From NCBI RefSeq assembly GCF_039523235.1, contig NZ_BAAAEX010000003.1: DNA of 64,000 nucleotides; one strand, given 5' to 3'. Positions 52,892 through 61,108 of the stretch are shown in pieces (position 1 is the first letter of the stretch; each line of letters starts with the position of its first letter). Below the pieces are notes generated by a model. That model made no database searches. It was not told where the DNA came from and saw only the letters and a list, made by a program, of their open reading frames with translations. The stretch comes from Castellaniella ginsengisoli. Its GTDB lineage: Bacteria; Pseudomonadota; Gammaproteobacteria; Burkholderiales; Burkholderiaceae_B. The position numbers and the translations under genes were made by a program.

Positions 52892-54391
52892 ATGGCCGAT
52901 CCCCTGATCATCGCCCGCAACGCCGACGCACAGGCCTGCCTGCTGCCGCAACTGGCCAACCGGCACGGCTGCATCACCGGCGCCACCGGCACCGGCAAGA
53001 CCATCACCCTGCAAGTCCTGGCCGAGTCGTTCTCACGCATCGGCACGCCGGTTTTCATGGCCGACGTCAAGGGCGATCTGAGCGGCATCTCCCAAGCGGG
53101 CGCACCGTCGCCCAAACTCAGCCAGCGGCTGGCCGACCTGGGCCTGCCCGAACCCGCCTGGGGCGGCAGCCCAGCGACGCTGTGGGACATCTTCGGCGAA
53201 CAAGGCCACCCGATCCGCGCCACGGTCTCCGATCTGGGGCCGCTGCTGCTGTCGCGCATGCTCGACCTGAACGACACGCAGGAAGGTGTGCTGACCCTGG
53301 CCTTTCGCGTGGCCGACGACGAGGGCCTGCTGATTCTGGATCTCAAAGACCTGCGCTCCATGCTGCAGCACGTCGCCGACCGCGCCGCCGAACTGCGCAC
53401 CCGTTACGGGCAGGTGTCATCGGCCTCCATCGGCGCCATCCAGCGCAGCCTGCTGCGCCTCGAATCCGAAGGCGCCGGGATCTTCTTCGGCGAACCCATG
53501 CTGGACGTCTTCGACTGGATGCGCACCGACGCCCAAGGGCGCGGCATGGTCAACATCCTGGCCGCCGACCGCCTGATGCAGTCTCCGCGCCTGTACGCCG
53601 TCTTCCTGCTGTGGATGCTGGCCGATCTGTACGAGCGCCTGCCCGAGGTCGGCGATCTGGACAAGCCCAAGCTGGTGTTTTTCTTCGACGAGGCCCACCT
53701 GCTGTTCAAGGACGCCCCCGGCGCGCTGCTGGAAAAAATCGAGCAGGTCGTCCGCCTGATCCGCTCCAAGGGCGTGGGCGTGTACTTCGTCAGCCAGAAT
53801 CCCGCCGACATTCCCGACTCCGTACTGGGCCAGTTGGGCCACCGTGTGCAGCATGCCCTGCGGGCCTACACGCCCCGCGACCAGAAAGCCGTCAAGGCCG
53901 CCGCGCAAACCATGCGGCCCAGCCCCGGGCTGGACATCGAGGCCGCCATTACCGAACTGGCCGTGGGCGAGGCCCTGGTGTCGCTGCTCGATCCCAAGGG
54001 CCAGCCTACGCCCACGCAGCGCGTCTGGATGCTGGCTCCTGGCAGCCGCATCGGCCCGGCGGCGGCGGCGGAACGCCAGGCGCTTCTGGGAGGCTCTCTG
54101 CTGGCCGGGAAATACGACCAGGCGGTGGACCGCGAATCCGCCTACGAAATCCTGCAGCGGCGCGCCCAGGCCGGAGCCGCCGAGGCGGCAGAGGCCAATG
54201 CAGGCAAGGCGGCGGGCGATCAGGACACGGGCCTGGCCGGAGCCGTGGGCGACTTCCTGTTCGGCTCCACCGGGCCGCGCGGCGGCCGCCGCGACGGCGT
54301 GGTGCAATCCGTCGCCAAGAGCATGGTGCGCAACGCCGCCAACCGCCTGGTGCGCGGCCTGCTGGGCTCGCTGGTCGGCGGGCGGCGCTGA
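52892..54391 (+). CDS. HerA-like ATPase, DUF853 family (YjgR-like)
   Basis: 499 residues from ATG 52892 behind CAGGAG. Walker A GATGTGKTITL near residue 30, Walker B LVFFFDEAHLLF, and an arginine-finger-like FVSQNPADIP segment typical of HerA/FtsK-type ring ATPases. The C-terminal region (Gly/Arg-rich, RNAANRLVRGLLGSLVGGRR) matches the DUF853 tail. The cellular role is not known; nearby tag suggests nothing firm. Confidence 0.88.
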   Translation: MADPLIIARNADAQACLLPQLANRHGCITGATGTGKTITLQVLAESFSRIGTPVFMADVKGDLSGISQAGAPSPKLSQRLADLGLPEPAWGGSPATLWDIFGEQGHPIRATVSDLGPLLLSRMLDLNDTQEGVLTLAFRVADDEGLLILDLKDLRSMLQHVADRAAELRTRYGQVSSASIGAIQRSLLRLESEGAGIFFGEPMLDVFDWMRTDAQGRGMVNILAADRLMQSPRLYAVFLLWMLADLYERLPEVGDLDKPKLVFFFDEAHLLFKDAPGALLEKIEQVVRLIRSKGVGVYFVSQNPADIPDSVLGQLGHRVQHALRAYTPRDQKAVKAAAQTMRPSPGLDIEAAITELAVGEALVSLLDPKGQPTPTQRVWMLAPGSRIGPAAAAERQALLGGSLLAGKYDQAVDRESAYEILQRRAQAGAAEAAEANAGKAAGDQDTGLAGAVGDFLFGSTGPRGGRRDGVVQSVAKSMVRNAANRLVRGLLGSLVGGRR

Positions 54392-54410
54392 CGGTCCGGG
54401 CAAGACATCC

Positions 54411-55004
54411 ATGCCCGACCGCGCACCCGACCCCGCCGCCCGCACTGCGCAACCGGTCCGTTGCCGCTGGTGCACCGACGACCCGCTGTACGTGCGCTAC
54501 CACGACACCGAATGGGGCGTGCCCTCGCGCGACTCCCGGCACTTGTTCGAAATGCTGATCCTGGAAGGTTTCCAGGCGGGCCTGTCCTGGCTCACCATCC
54601 TGCGTCGGCGCGAAGCGCTGCGCGCCGCATTGCTCGGCTTCGACCCCGAGGCCCTGGCCCGCACCGACGACGCCTGGGTCCAGGACCGCATGCGGGATGC
54701 CAGCATCATCCGCAACCGGCTGAAGCTGCGCGCCGCCGGCGCCAATGCCCGGGCCTGGCTGGCGTTGCCGGATCCGGTCGGCCTGGTGTGGTCGGTGGTC
54801 GGCGGCCAGCCGATCATCCACCGCTACGCCAACGTCGAAGACGCCCCCGTGGCCGGCCCTGAAGCCGAAGCCCTCAGCCGGCTGCTCAAGCGTCACGGCT
54901 TCACCTTCGTGGGGCCGACCATCTGCCAGTCGTACCTGCAAGCCATCGGTTGCCTGATGGACCACACCACGGACTGCCACCGCCATCGGGCGCTGGCGGA
55001 CTGA
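54411..55004 (+). CDS. tag: DNA-3-methyladenine glycosylase I
   Basis: 197 residues. The Tag zinc ligands are visible: RCRWC and YHDTEWG at the N-terminus and DHTTDCHRH at the C-terminus. The core FEMLILEGFQAGLSWLTILRRRE is diagnostic. It removes 3-methyladenine from alkylated DNA. It starts 19 bp after the HerA-like gene. Confidence 0.93.
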   Translation: MPDRAPDPAARTAQPVRCRWCTDDPLYVRYHDTEWGVPSRDSRHLFEMLILEGFQAGLSWLTILRRREALRAALLGFDPEALARTDDAWVQDRMRDASIIRNRLKLRAAGANARAWLALPDPVGLVWSVVGGQPIIHRYANVEDAPVAGPEAEALSRLLKRHGFTFVGPTICQSYLQAIGCLMDHTTDCHRHRALAD

Positions 55005-55010
55005 GCCGCC

Positions 55011-55451
55011 ATGTCGCCCGGCGGCCATCCGCTGGATGCGGCCTACCGCGCCGCGCACTACCGGATCGAAACCGCCCCGCCCCTCATCTTGCGCATCGGG
55101 CAGGCGCATCCGGCGCTGGCCGCCCGGTTTCCACACGGCGGCGTCTTCCTGACCGCCTGCAACCCCCGCAGCCGCCGCCTGCGCCCCGCCGCCAACGCCC
55201 GCCGGATGCGCGCGCTGTGCCGCGCAGTCGAGCGGGCAGGCCATGCCTGGCTGCCGGGCCGGGGCCTGGATCCGCACGGCTCGTGGCCCGACGAGCCCAG
55301 CCTCTGGATTCCAGGCCTGCCCCTGGAGTCGGGATTGCGTCTGGCGCGCCGCTTCGGCCAGAATGCCCTGGTCTGGTGCGGGCCGGACACGGTGGCGCGG
55401 CTGGTATGGACCGGCCCCTCGCCCACCGCACAGGCCAGGCACATCTGCTAA
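55011..55451 (+). CDS. DUF3293 domain protein
   Basis: 146 residues. GGVFLTACNPRSRRLRPAANARRMRAL matches the DUF3293 pattern (F-lTA-NP-S-xL-xx-N), and the closing part (FGQNALVWCGPD) also fits. Function is unknown. It begins 6 bp after tag, probably in the same transcript. Confidence 0.8.
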   Translation: MSPGGHPLDAAYRAAHYRIETAPPLILRIGQAHPALAARFPHGGVFLTACNPRSRRLRPAANARRMRALCRAVERAGHAWLPGRGLDPHGSWPDEPSLWIPGLPLESGLRLARRFGQNALVWCGPDTVARLVWTGPSPTAQARHIC

Positions 55452-55486
55452 GGTAGCCGGGTCGCCCGATCCCGCGGAGCCCGTCC

Positions 55487-57178
55487 ATGCATTCCCTGTT
55501 CACCCGCCACACCGCCTTTCACGCCGTCATCGCGCTCACCGTGCTGTGCGCCCTGCTGGCCCTGACCTTCAGCGCCGGCTGGTGGCTGCCCTGTCTGCTG
55601 TTCCTGGGCCTGAGCCTGCTGGGGGTCTACGACCTGCGCCAGACCCGGCACGCCATCCGCCGCAACTATCCGGTGATCGGCAATCTGCGCTTTCTGTTCG
55701 AGTTCATCCGCCCGGAAGTCCGCCAGTACTTCTTCGAGGACGACACGCTCAAGCTGCCTTTTTCGCGCGTCGACCGGTCCCTGGTCTATCAGCGCGCCAA
55801 GCGGCAAATGGACCAGCGCCCCTTCGGCACCCAGGGCGATGTCTACGGCAACGACTATGAGTGGATCAACCACGCCATGGTGCCGGCCCACGTGCCCGAC
55901 AGCGATTTCCGCACCACCGTCGGCGGGCCGGATTGCCGCCGTCCCGTGGACCTGTCGGTCTTCAACATTTCCGCCATGAGTTTTGGCGCACTGTCGGCCA
56001 ATGCCATCATGGCCCTGAACAAAGGCGCGGCAATCGGCCATTTCGCCCACGATACGGGCGAAGGCGGCGTCAGCCGCTACCACCTGGAGCACGGGGGCGA
56101 CCTGATCTGGAACATCGGTTCGGGCTACTTCGGCTGCCGCAACCAGGACGGCAGTTTTTCCGAAGAGCGCTTTGCCGACATGGCGCGCCGGGACGAAATC
56201 CGCATGATCGAACTCAAGCTGTCCCAGGGCGCCAAACCCGGCCACGGCGGCATCCTGCCGGCCCCAAAAGTCACCCCCGAGATCGCCGCCGCACGCGGCG
56301 TGCCAGCCGGCCACGACTGTATCTCCCCGTCCAGCCACAGCGCCTTTCGCACGCCCATTGAAATGATGCGCTTCATCGCCCGGCTGCGCGAACTGTCCGG
56401 CGGCAAGCCGGTCGGCTTCAAGCTGTGCATCGGGCACCCCTGGGAATGGTTCGCCATCGCCAAGGCCATGCTGGCCACCGGCATCACGCCCGACTTCATC
56501 GTGGTCGACGGCGCCGAAGGCGGCACGGGCGCGGCGCCCATCGAATTCGTCGACCACGTCGGCACGCCCTTGCGCGAAGGACTGCGCCTGGTCCACAACA
56601 CGTTGGTGGGCATCGGCCTGCGCGAACACATCCGCCTGGGCGCCTCGGGCAAAGTCATCAGCGCCTTCGACATGGCGCGCCTCATGGCGCTGGGCGCCGA
56701 TTGGTGCAACAGCGCCCGCGCCTACATGTTCGCCATCGGTTGCATCCAGGCCCAGACCTGTCACACTGGCCGCTGTCCCACCGGCGTCACCACTCAGGAC
56801 CCAAAGCGCCAGCAGGCGCTGGTGGTGTCCGACAAATCCGTGCGCGTGGCCAACTACCACGCCAACACGCTCAAGGCCCTGGGCGAACTGCTGGGCGCGG
56901 CCGGCCTGACCCACCCCGACCAGCTTCGCCCGCACCACATCGCGCGACGCATCACCAATGGCGAAGTCCGCGTCCTGTCCGCCCTGTTTCCCGACCTGGA
57001 AAAGGGCGAACTGCTGGAAGGCCGTTTCCGCAACACGATCTTCCGCACCGCCTGGCCCATGGCACAGGCGGAATCCTTCGAGCCGCTCTACAGCTTGAGC
57101 GCGGCCCTGTCCGGGCACACCGATACACCCGCGCCGGTTCCGGATCCCGCCCCGCAGGCCGGGATGAATCCGGCATGA
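55487..57178 (+). CDS. FMN-binding glutamate synthase family protein (membrane-anchored)
   Basis: 563 residues. Two N-terminal membrane spans (residues about 12-50) precede a barrel homologous to the FMN/3Fe-4S domain of the glutamate synthase large subunit: MSFGALSANAIMALNKGA, GEGGVSRYH, ELKLSQGAKPGHGGILP, VVDGAEGGTGAAP, and a cysteine cluster AIGCIQAQTCHTGRCPTG. The glutaminase domain is absent, so this is not a normal GltB; the reaction of this stand-alone type is not known to me. Confidence 0.88.
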   Translation: MHSLFTRHTAFHAVIALTVLCALLALTFSAGWWLPCLLFLGLSLLGVYDLRQTRHAIRRNYPVIGNLRFLFEFIRPEVRQYFFEDDTLKLPFSRVDRSLVYQRAKRQMDQRPFGTQGDVYGNDYEWINHAMVPAHVPDSDFRTTVGGPDCRRPVDLSVFNISAMSFGALSANAIMALNKGAAIGHFAHDTGEGGVSRYHLEHGGDLIWNIGSGYFGCRNQDGSFSEERFADMARRDEIRMIELKLSQGAKPGHGGILPAPKVTPEIAAARGVPAGHDCISPSSHSAFRTPIEMMRFIARLRELSGGKPVGFKLCIGHPWEWFAIAKAMLATGITPDFIVVDGAEGGTGAAPIEFVDHVGTPLREGLRLVHNTLVGIGLREHIRLGASGKVISAFDMARLMALGADWCNSARAYMFAIGCIQAQTCHTGRCPTGVTTQDPKRQQALVVSDKSVRVANYHANTLKALGELLGAAGLTHPDQLRPHHIARRITNGEVRVLSALFPDLEKGELLEGRFRNTIFRTAWPMAQAESFEPLYSLSAALSGHTDTPAPVPDPAPQAGMNPA

Positions 57179-57271
57179 CGCCAGCCGTGAATTGATCCGT
57201 CACATCTCCTAGGGAATCCACCTATGGTCCGGCTTTCCGCCTGATCTATACTGGAATCGCTACCTGACGGT

Positions 57272-57364
57272 AGTCAATCACGCCTCAGGGCGTTGACTTA
57301 GCACCGCTCCCATGCGGTGCCGCTGCCCACAGCGGCAGCAAGGCCCCGCCAAAAGGCGGGGCCT
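57272..57364 (+). ncRNA. Candidate structured RNA: four tandem stem-loops in the intergenic region
   Basis: Four consecutive hairpins fill this segment: AGTCAA..CGCC/GGCG..TTGACT (57272-57298), GCACCGC/GCGGTGC (57301-57320), CCGCTG/CAGCGG (57320-57335) and a 9-bp GGCCCCGCC/GGCGGGGCC stem (57341-57363). TATACT at 57247-57252 could be a -10, giving a start near 57259. The T-run after the last stem is poor (TTCGCG). It could be a small RNA or the structured 3' end of the upstream mRNA. Confidence 0.4.
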
Positions 57365-57387
57365 TCGCGTTTCAGGGCGGCCTCGTT

Positions 57388-58950
57388 TCAGGGGCCGCCG
57401 GCTTCCACCCGGTTGCGCCCGCTTTCCTTGGCCCGGTATAGCGCCTGATCGGCGATCTTCAGCGTCAGTTGCGCATCGCCGCCCTCCCACACGGCCACCC
57501 CCGCCGACAAAGTCACGGTCTCGTTTCCCAGCACCCGCGCGCTCTCCATGGCGGCCCGCAGGCGTTCGGCGATCATCTTGGCTCCCGCCAGATCGCTGTC
57601 GGGCAGGACCACCAGGAACTCCTCGCCGCCCAGGCGGAACAAGGCATCCCCCTGGCGTGCATGCGCCCGCATGAGATCGGCCAGCCCGGAGATCACCTGG
57701 TCGCCCGCGTCATGCCCATGCCGGTCATTGATCCGCTTGAAGAAATCGATATCCAGCGCCACCAGGGCAAACGGCTGCCGCCGTTCTTCCAGGATCCGCA
57801 GCGCGGCCTCCAATCCCCGGCGGTTGCCCAGCTTCGTCAACGGATCCGTATGCGCGGCGCTATGAAGCTCGCCCAACCGGGTGCGTACCTGCCCCTGCCC
57901 CGCCAGCAACGCCCCGCGCAGGCGCTGCGCCTCCAGGTACCAGCACTTCACGGCGGCGATCCGCCGCGCCATGCCGTCCTCGTAGCCATCCTGGACGATC
58001 TGCGACAGCTCGCCCAGCGGCCTGGAGATCCACCGAGACAACAGCCACAAGAGCACCAGCAGCACCAGAGCCGGCCAGACCGCCAACTGCAGCACGCGCA
58101 GCATCAGGTCATTCAGACCCTTCAGGGCAAGCTCCGTGGGCCGCTGCACCACCACCCCCCAGTCGGCCGTCGGCACGTAGGCATAGCCGGCCAGCATGTC
58201 CACATCCCGGCTGTTGGTCAGCTCCATCTGGCCGGACCGGCCTTTGCGAACGGTATCGATCACCGGGTTGTTCACGACGATTTCGCCAATGCGCTCGGCC
58301 TGCGGATGGTACAGCAAGCGCCCTTGCGCATCGACGACATAAACGTACGTGCCATCACGGAAGTATTGTTCGCCGATCAGGCGCTGCAGGCCGCCCTCAT
58401 CCCTGAGGTACACGGTGGCGGACAAGCGGCCCAACGAACGTCCTTCGGGCCCGAGCAAGGGATGCGAGAGCCGGATCGCCAGATTGCCCAGCACGGTCAC
58501 ATACGGCGGGCTGATCATCGGCGCCCGGTCATCGCCTATGCCGTTCCTGGCGACCGAATCGAGCCTGCGCCCCTTCAAGTTCCGTGAGGCCGGGGAAAAC
58601 GCCTGGACGACCCCCTGCCCATCCACGACGGTCACGGTATTGAAGCCCAGTTCCAGATGGCGCAAGCGGTCGACCTCGGCCTGCAAAACAGCCGGCGCCA
58701 TGCCGGAGCGCACCATCAGGCCGCCCGAGTAGGATAGATTTCCTTGCGTCCGCAGCAACAGGTCGGACATGATGCGGGCGAGCTTGACGGCAAAGGCCTC
58801 GTTGGCATCCAGCGTGTTGGCGACGAGCTGCTGGCGTTGCACCTGATAGGCCCCGGCCATCCCGCCCGCCAGCATCACCGCCGCGCTGAACACAGCCAGC
58901 AGCAGGATCAGTTGCCTCAGATTGATGCTGGACGGTTTCCGGATGCGCAT
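57388..58950 (-). CDS. Membrane-bound diguanylate cyclase (dCache-GGDEF)
   Basis: 520 residues. A span at residues 12-34 and another near 285-305 enclose a periplasmic dCache-like sensor. The GGDEF domain has TDPLTKLGNRRGLE, catalytic GGEEF (residues 441-445) and an intact inhibitory I-site RQGD five residues before it, and ends with ALYRAKESGRNRVE. It makes cyclic di-GMP; the ligand is unknown. It is convergent with the preceding gene across the hairpin-rich region. Confidence 0.92.
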   Translation of the reverse strand: MRIRKPSSINLRQLILLLAVFSAAVMLAGGMAGAYQVQRQQLVANTLDANEAFAVKLARIMSDLLLRTQGNLSYSGGLMVRSGMAPAVLQAEVDRLRHLELGFNTVTVVDGQGVVQAFSPASRNLKGRRLDSVARNGIGDDRAPMISPPYVTVLGNLAIRLSHPLLGPEGRSLGRLSATVYLRDEGGLQRLIGEQYFRDGTYVYVVDAQGRLLYHPQAERIGEIVVNNPVIDTVRKGRSGQMELTNSRDVDMLAGYAYVPTADWGVVVQRPTELALKGLNDLMLRVLQLAVWPALVLLVLLWLLSRWISRPLGELSQIVQDGYEDGMARRIAAVKCWYLEAQRLRGALLAGQGQVRTRLGELHSAAHTDPLTKLGNRRGLEAALRILEERRQPFALVALDIDFFKRINDRHGHDAGDQVISGLADLMRAHARQGDALFRLGGEEFLVVLPDSDLAGAKMIAERLRAAMESARVLGNETVTLSAGVAVWEGGDAQLTLKIADQALYRAKESGRNRVEAGGP

Positions 58951-59060
58951 CCGCCTGGCTCTCCTTCCGATGGCTGCACGTGGCGAACCCCTTTAAGCCT
59001 GTACTATACGCCAGACGACATGGGCTTCCGATCCCTCATGCGCTTTGGCGTTGGGGCAAC

Positions 59061-59089
59061 TTGCATGATGAAAATTCCCCCTCTATAAT
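59061..59089 (+). promoter_or_regulatory. Promoter of the CAT-anticodon tRNA gene
   Basis: TTGCAT (59061-59066) and a perfect TATAAT (59084-59089) are 17 bp apart, 10 bp upstream of the tRNA 5' end. Confidence 0.85.
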
Positions 59090-59099
59090 GGCGTGCTTT

Positions 59100-59176
59100 G
59101 GCGCATTAGCTCAGCCGGTTAGAGCGACGGAATCATAATCCGCAGGTCCCCTGTTCGAATCAGGGATGCGCCACCA
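59100..59176 (+). tRNA. tRNA with anticodon CAT (tRNA-Met elongator or tRNA-Ile2)
   Basis: GGCGCATTAGCTCAGCC opens the 5' part, the anticodon loop ATCATAA gives CAT, T-arm TGTTCGAATCA, and it ends GGATGCGCCACCA. Length 77 nt. Whether it is elongator Met or lysidine-modified Ile cannot be settled by eye. The anticodon-to-3' half is repeated at 62064, marking an island insertion. Confidence 0.93.
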
Positions 59177-59183
59177 GAATTTC
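59130..59183 (+). repeat. Left attachment repeat (attL) inside the tRNA gene
   Basis: A 54-bp segment, from the anticodon stem through CCA and seven bases beyond, is identical to 62064-62117. After one mismatch a further 16 bp match, and weaker similarity continues through the terminator. The repeat restores the tRNA 3' half, as with tyrosine-integrase islands. Confidence 0.88.
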
Positions 59184-59204
59184 TCCTGTTAAATCAGGAC
59201 ATTG

Positions 59205-59231
59205 AAGCCACCCGATGCGGTGGCTTTTTTG
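59205..59231 (+). terminator. Terminator of the tRNA gene
   Basis: AAGCCACC-CGATGC-GGTGGCTT followed by TTTT, 28 bp after the tRNA CCA. A related but diverged hairpin occurs after the right repeat. Confidence 0.85.
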
Positions 59232-59246
59232 TTTTCTGCTGCTTCG

Positions 59247-59265
59247 GTGTCAACCAAGTGTCAAC
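59247..59265 (+). repeat. Tandem GTGTCAAC motifs, left end of the island
   Basis: GTGTCAAC-CAA-GTGTCAAC, period 11 bp. A matching pair lies near the right end. The arrangement resembles arm-type integrase binding sites. Confidence 0.5.
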
Positions 59266-59432
59266 GCAGGATTGAGGGCGACGGTTGCCGATGCTGACCG
59301 ATTCTTGTCTTCGCCACTTGCATGCGCGTTTCGGCTTCATGTGTGTGCACGCTGAAACTGTCTTGGCGACACATCATTGACCTGGCCAAGTGCTGCTTGT
59401 CACCATTCGTTATCTTGAGACGGTGCCTGCCA

Positions 59433-59508
59433 TGTCAAGGACGGGCACGGAAGCCGCAGCCCGGCTTGCCGGGACCGGGTGAGTACCCGGCGAAGCGAAT
59501 CCTTGACA
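59433..59508. other. 76-nt structured element: 9-bp outer inverted repeat enclosing two hairpins
   Basis: TGTCAAGGA (59433-59441) pairs with TCCTTGACA (59500-59508). Inside are CCCGGC-TT-GCCGGG (59460-59473) and CCGGGT-GAGT-ACCCGG (59475-59490). It lies just upstream of the integrase pseudogene. The other sequence between 59232 and 59530 shows no supportable gene. Confidence 0.5.
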
Positions 59509-59529
59509 CACCACTAATCACTCACGCTG

Positions 59530-59905
59530 TTGGTTGGGTGCACATGTTAGTGAAATGGCACGGTTTACGGCATTCGCGAGACACGGGGCAGTTGCCACGC
59601 ACAAGTAGGCGTTGAGCGCACTGCTACTCCTCTACCACGAGGTGTTAGGCATGGGCCTACCATGGCTCGATGGCGTGCAGCACCCGCGCACGCCCAAGCG
59701 CATTATTTTCTCAGTTTTGACGGTGGCCGAGGTGGTTGCTCTGCTATCGGCGTTGTCGGCCGATATGGCCTTGCTTGCCCGCCTGCTGTACGGCACCAGC
59801 ACGCGTCTGATGGAAGGCCTGCGCTTGCGGGTCAAGGACGTGGATTTTGATCTTGGGGTGGTTGTGGAACTCTAGGCGAAGGGCGACAAGGCTAGAAATT
59901 TTTAG
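59530..59905 (+). pseudogene. Integron-type (IntI-like) tyrosine integrase, decayed N-terminal part
   Basis: One frame reads ALSALLLLYHEVLG, LPWLDGVQHPRTPKR and LARLLYGTSTRLMEGLRLRVKDVDF, very close to IntI-family integrases. An in-frame TAG at 59606-59608 falls where the family has Gln, and a second TAG (59873) interrupts VVVEL/AKGDKAR. The catalytic C-terminus is missing. Upstream residues (HVSEM...AFARHGAVATHK) also appear to have lost sequence. Confidence 0.75.
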
Positions 59906-60041
59906 ATTTTCCTAGAAATTTTTCTTGTGATTGCTCACCCTCTGGATATAGGATAGATTCTTTTTTATAAGAACGACGGACCTACTTTCCTGTTGTCTAA
60001 ATCTAGTTAGGCCTCAGGCTCATCATGTTTGTGAAACACCT

Positions 60042-60593
60042 ATGAAATTAAACGCTAAATTCCTGAACAAAATTATTGAGCCGGCACTAGATGATTTTTT
60101 TAAGAATGAAATCAACTCGATACTTGCCGACGTTTCTGAGCGGAACCTGTGCGCACGGCTGGCAATGCATTTCGAAAGCCAAATGAAAGTTGCTGGCCTC
60201 GTCGGTTACTACGCCGATCCGGAGTACAACCGTAAGCAAGAGGGGCAGGTTAAGACAATTCTTAACGGCAACATGGAAGTAATTTCAATCACTTGTGATT
60301 TGATCATTCACAGTCGTGGGGAAATTGTCGCTAAGGACAATTTAATTGCGATCGAAATGGCAAAACCCAACAAGTCGCCAGCGGAAATGCAAGACGACAG
60401 GAATCGTCTGATGGCACTAACTAAGGCTAGTTATGACGGAGTCTGGTCGAATGACGGCATTGCACATCCCGAGCATGTGTGCGGTTACGTAAAGGGACTC
60501 TTTTTGATTGTGGATAGACAGGCTCGCCATGCGCATTTGGAGTCATATGCGCATGGCGCAGTTTCGCAGCCGCCTAAGCAAATTACCTTCTAA
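60042..60593 (+). CDS. Hypothetical protein, possible PD-(D/E)XK-type nuclease fold (island cargo)
   Basis: 183 residues, low G+C compared with the flanks. The N-terminal helices (NKIIEPALDDFF, SERNLCARLAMHFES) are followed by EYNRK, then CDLIIHSRG and NLIAIEMAKPN, and by a DDRNRLMALT helix. This order (D..., then E-x-x-K in a hydrophobic strand) resembles small PD-(D/E)XK-like proteins with 'PDIIVHxRG...NLLVIEIKK' seen in accessory islands; here the strand reads IEMAK. The assignment is tentative and catalysis unproven. A terminator follows. Confidence 0.6.
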   Translation: MKLNAKFLNKIIEPALDDFFKNEINSILADVSERNLCARLAMHFESQMKVAGLVGYYADPEYNRKQEGQVKTILNGNMEVISITCDLIIHSRGEIVAKDNLIAIEMAKPNKSPAEMQDDRNRLMALTKASYDGVWSNDGIAHPEHVCGYVKGLFLIVDRQARHAHLESYAHGAVSQPPKQITF

Positions 60594-60630
60594 AGCCGCT
60601 TAGTCCCAAATGAGGTCAAACCCGACTCTC

Positions 60631-60667
60631 AAGCCGACCCGCCTTCGGCGGTTGGCTTAGTTTTTTC
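60631..60667 (+). terminator. Intrinsic terminator after the 183-residue cargo gene
   Basis: AAGCCGACCCGCC-TTC-GGCGGTTGGCTT, with one bulge and one G-T pair, is followed by a T-run (AGTTTTTT). Confidence 0.75.
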
Positions 60668-60721
60668 GTTAGTGCATTTCTGCTATGGGTCGAATACGGA
60701 CGGTTAACCTTCTGCGCAGGA

Positions 60722-61000
60722 TCAAAACACTAGCGGGTTGAGCATTCGAGCAGATTCCAAGTGATCAGGAGCAAGGTGCGCATATCGCATGGTGGTCTTC
60801 AAATCCTGATGCCCCAAGATACGCTGCAAAGTCAAAATATTGCCGCCATTGATCATGAAGTGGCTGGCGAATGTGTGACGCAACACATGGGTAAGCTGCC
60901 CCATCGGCAACTGAATACCGGCGCGCTCAACGGCCTCTTTGAAAGCACCGGTACAGCCAGTGAAAATTGCCCTGCCAAGCGGCGAGCGTAGGATTTTGAG
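60722..61000 (-). pseudogene. C-terminal fragment of a phage-type tyrosine integrase
   Basis: On the minus strand the frame reads FKEAVERAGIQLPMGQLTH, HVLRHTFASHFMINGG, LQRILGHQDLKTTMRYAHL and ends LNPLVF. Catalytic HxLR, the LGH histidine and the nucleophile Tyr (MRYAH) are all there, but the N-terminal two thirds are gone. No start codon with a ribosome site precedes it. It is a different integrase lineage from the IntI-like remnant. Confidence 0.75.
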
Positions 61001-61108
61001 GGAGGTCCTAGCAATTCCATGACAGCGCCCTACGAAATACGTACAATTGTTGGCGCATGGATGTAAAGGCTCTTTTTATCTTGCTCTCCTATTCAAAAGG
61101 TTGATTTT

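Noticed and set aside
59322..59615. 97-codon ORF between the tRNA and the integrase fossil
   Set aside because: It crosses the folded element and overlaps the IntI-like frame; the translation has no family-like pattern and no ribosome site.
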